Origin: CATOSP01 sp965204715 | GTDB lineage: Bacteria; Chloroflexota; Dehalococcoidia; Lucifugimonadales; UBA3495 | Length of the DNA stretch: 64,000 bases | Direction of reading: 5' to 3' | Assembly (NCBI GenBank): GCA_965204715.1 | Contig: OZ242009.1 | Location: 1,054,001 to 1,118,000, forward strand | Shown: piece after piece, positions 62,941 through 64,000 of the stretch | Layout: each line of letters opens with the position of its first letter | Position numbering within the stretch: position 1 is the stretch's first letter | Notes under the pieces: model-generated | The model's input: the letters and a program-made list of their open reading frames with translations, nothing else | Databases searched by the model: none | Told to the model about the DNA's origin: nothing | Translations under genes and position numbers: made by a program

Positions 62941-63609
62941 ATGAGCTTTTCCGAAGACATCGAAAAGCGGGCCTTGCCGGTCCGCCAGGCAATCCTCGGA
63001 CACCCCTTCGTCACCGGCGTGGGCGATGGAACGCTGCCCGTGGAGAAGTTCAAGCATTACGTGATGCAGGACTACGTGTACCTGATCGACTACAGCCGCG
63101 TCCTCGCCCTGGCGTCGGCCCGCGCCCCCGACCTGGGAACAATGAGCTGGTTCGCCCGCCTCCTGGACGAGACCCTGAACACGGAGATGGAGCTGCACCG
63201 GGGCTACTGCGCCGAATTCGGTATCACCCGGGAAGAACTGGAGGCCACCCGCGCCGCGCCGACCACCGTGGCCTATACCAGCTTCCTGCTCAGCGTGGCC
63301 CACCAGGGCAGTTTCGAGGCGCTTGTCGCCTCACTGCTCCCCTGCCAGTGGGGATACTGGGAGGTTGGAGAACGCCTGGCCGTGCAGGGAGAACCCAAAC
63401 ACGCGCCCCTGTACTGCCAGTGGATCCAGATGTACACATCCCCGGAGTTCTCGGAACTGGCCCACACCATCCGGGCAATGGCCGACCGTCTCGCGGAAAG
63501 GGCCGGCCCCGACGAGGTGGCAACAATGGGGGAAGCCTATCTGACCAGCCTGCGCTTTGAGCACCGCTTCTGGGAAATGTCCTACACCCTCGAAGACTGG
63601 GCAGCGTGA
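62941..63609 (+). CDS. tenA: TenA/thiaminase-2 family protein
   Basis: A 222-aa TenA-family helical bundle. FKHYVMQDYVYLIDYSRVLA, LLPCQWGYWEVGERL with the catalytic Cys, and LRFEHRFWEMSY are family signatures. TenA hydrolyses aminopyrimidine breakdown products of thiamine for salvage. ATG 62941 is preferred to the overlapping GTG 62935. Confidence 0.88.
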   Translation: MSFSEDIEKRALPVRQAILGHPFVTGVGDGTLPVEKFKHYVMQDYVYLIDYSRVLALASARAPDLGTMSWFARLLDETLNTEMELHRGYCAEFGITREELEATRAAPTTVAYTSFLLSVAHQGSFEALVASLLPCQWGYWEVGERLAVQGEPKHAPLYCQWIQMYTSPEFSELAHTIRAMADRLAERAGPDEVATMGEAYLTSLRFEHRFWEMSYTLEDWAA

Positions 63610-63693
63610 GCGGGTGCTAGTCCGCGTTGCGCTCAAGTCTGGTGTCGCATGGTATAGAATAGACTAACCGCATTGAAGACAGGGATCATCGAG

Positions 63694-63948
63694 ATGGATG
63701 ACTACGACGCTCTGAATGAAAGGTTCTACAAGGATTTGGAGTTCTACGAGGCCCACTACGAGGAACTTTTGGAGCAGTATCCAGAGCAGTGGATTGCTAT
63801 CGTGGGCCAGAAAGTGGTCGCGTCATCGCATGACGAATTTGACCTTGTGGGCCAACTCAAGACAGGTGGCCCTCCGCCCGGCGGGGAAGTCGAGTTAATA
63901 CGTCACATGAACGGTAACCCTGAAATTCTCATAGTGCCGCTTTTGTGA
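63694..63948 (+). CDS. DUF5678-like protein
   Basis: An 84-aa protein, FYEAHYEELLEQYPEQWIAI then VGQKVVASSHDEFDLVGQL. This is the DUF5678 pattern of small proteins found in Chloroflexota, Thermus and archaea, function unknown. ATG 63694 is used; an upstream TTG (63673) is also in frame. Confidence 0.65.
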   Translation: MDDYDALNERFYKDLEFYEAHYEELLEQYPEQWIAIVGQKVVASSHDEFDLVGQLKTGGPPPGGEVELIRHMNGNPEILIVPLL

Positions 63949-64000
63949 TTCGCGGATACTTCTCCACTGACCGTACTATTCGCCGCCCTTTCGTCCGCTG

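Overview
The window is GC-rich and densely coded, with short intergenic gaps full of small dispersed repeats. The gene set (two luciferase-like flavin/F420 oxidoreductases, a GMC oxidoreductase, DUF1800/DUF1501 proteins, GuaB3-type IMP dehydrogenase paralogue, a UGSC-type selenoprotein, two Gfo/Idh/MocA oxidoreductases, MaoC-like dehydratases) suggests a member of the Chloroflexota, probably a SAR202/Dehalococcoidia-like lineage. That placement is an inference from gene content; no rRNA gene is present to confirm it.

Layout. 1-2.3 kb: a compact Cas12/TnpB-type RuvC nuclease, two near-identical CRISPR-like repeats at a 61-bp period, an orphan HigA-like antitoxin and a third, degenerate repeat. 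2.3-12 kb: oxidoreductases, a VapBC-type pair, a DUF1800-NHL-DUF1501 operon, a GMC oxidoreductase, an alpha/beta hydrolase and a DUF3800 protein. 12.7-15 kb: ribosomal protein L25 and a DUF3800/44-aa/DUF2283 operon among repeats. 15-18.4 kb: a complete phosphonate-type ABC transporter (phnDCEE). 19.4-24.9 kb: greA, lysS, serS, small accessory genes and a deacetylase. 25.2-28.4 kb: guaB3, a selenoprotein read through UGA, and argC. 28.4-31 kb: a methylase relic, tandem desulforedoxin-like peptides, amt. 32.7-35.9 kb: a type II restriction-modification pair whose restriction gene is split by an IS982 element. 36-41.7 kb: a conserved metabolic protein and dnaE. 41.8-43.4 kb: an AlbA_2/Schlafen-like gene split by a 114-bp MITE-like insertion. 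43.6-55.3 kb: sugar kinase, DUF192 lipoprotein, aldolase, dehydratases, YihY, signal peptidase, two Gfo/Idh genes separated by a foreign-looking nuclease gene, and dCTP deaminase. 55.3-62.7 kb: HtrA protease and a replication operon (rplI-dnaB-[inserted cassette]-dnaD-dnaI). 62.9-64 kb: tenA and a DUF5678 gene.

The most striking material: (1) the Cas12/TnpB-like nuclease with a mini-array wrapped around an antitoxin gene; (2) a UGA-encoded selenocysteine with a SECIS hairpin just downstream; (3) two insertions, IS982 and a MITE, whose target duplications are readable and whose precise removal restores full reading frames; (4) a family of PaREP1/HEPN-like proteins present four times, two intact and two broken; (5) a helicase loader with two complete AAA+ modules; (6) a gene cassette between near-identical direct repeats inside the dnaB-dnaD operon; (7) a family of exactly 54-nt intergenic elements with a palindromic centre.

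Genome dynamics. At least six genes are broken (restriction enzyme, AlbA_2 ATPase, DUF6883 protein, one small toxin-like gene, two HEPN-like proteins) and a methylase relic is present, while housekeeping genes between them are intact. This points to active turnover of small mobile and defence-type modules in intergenic slots.
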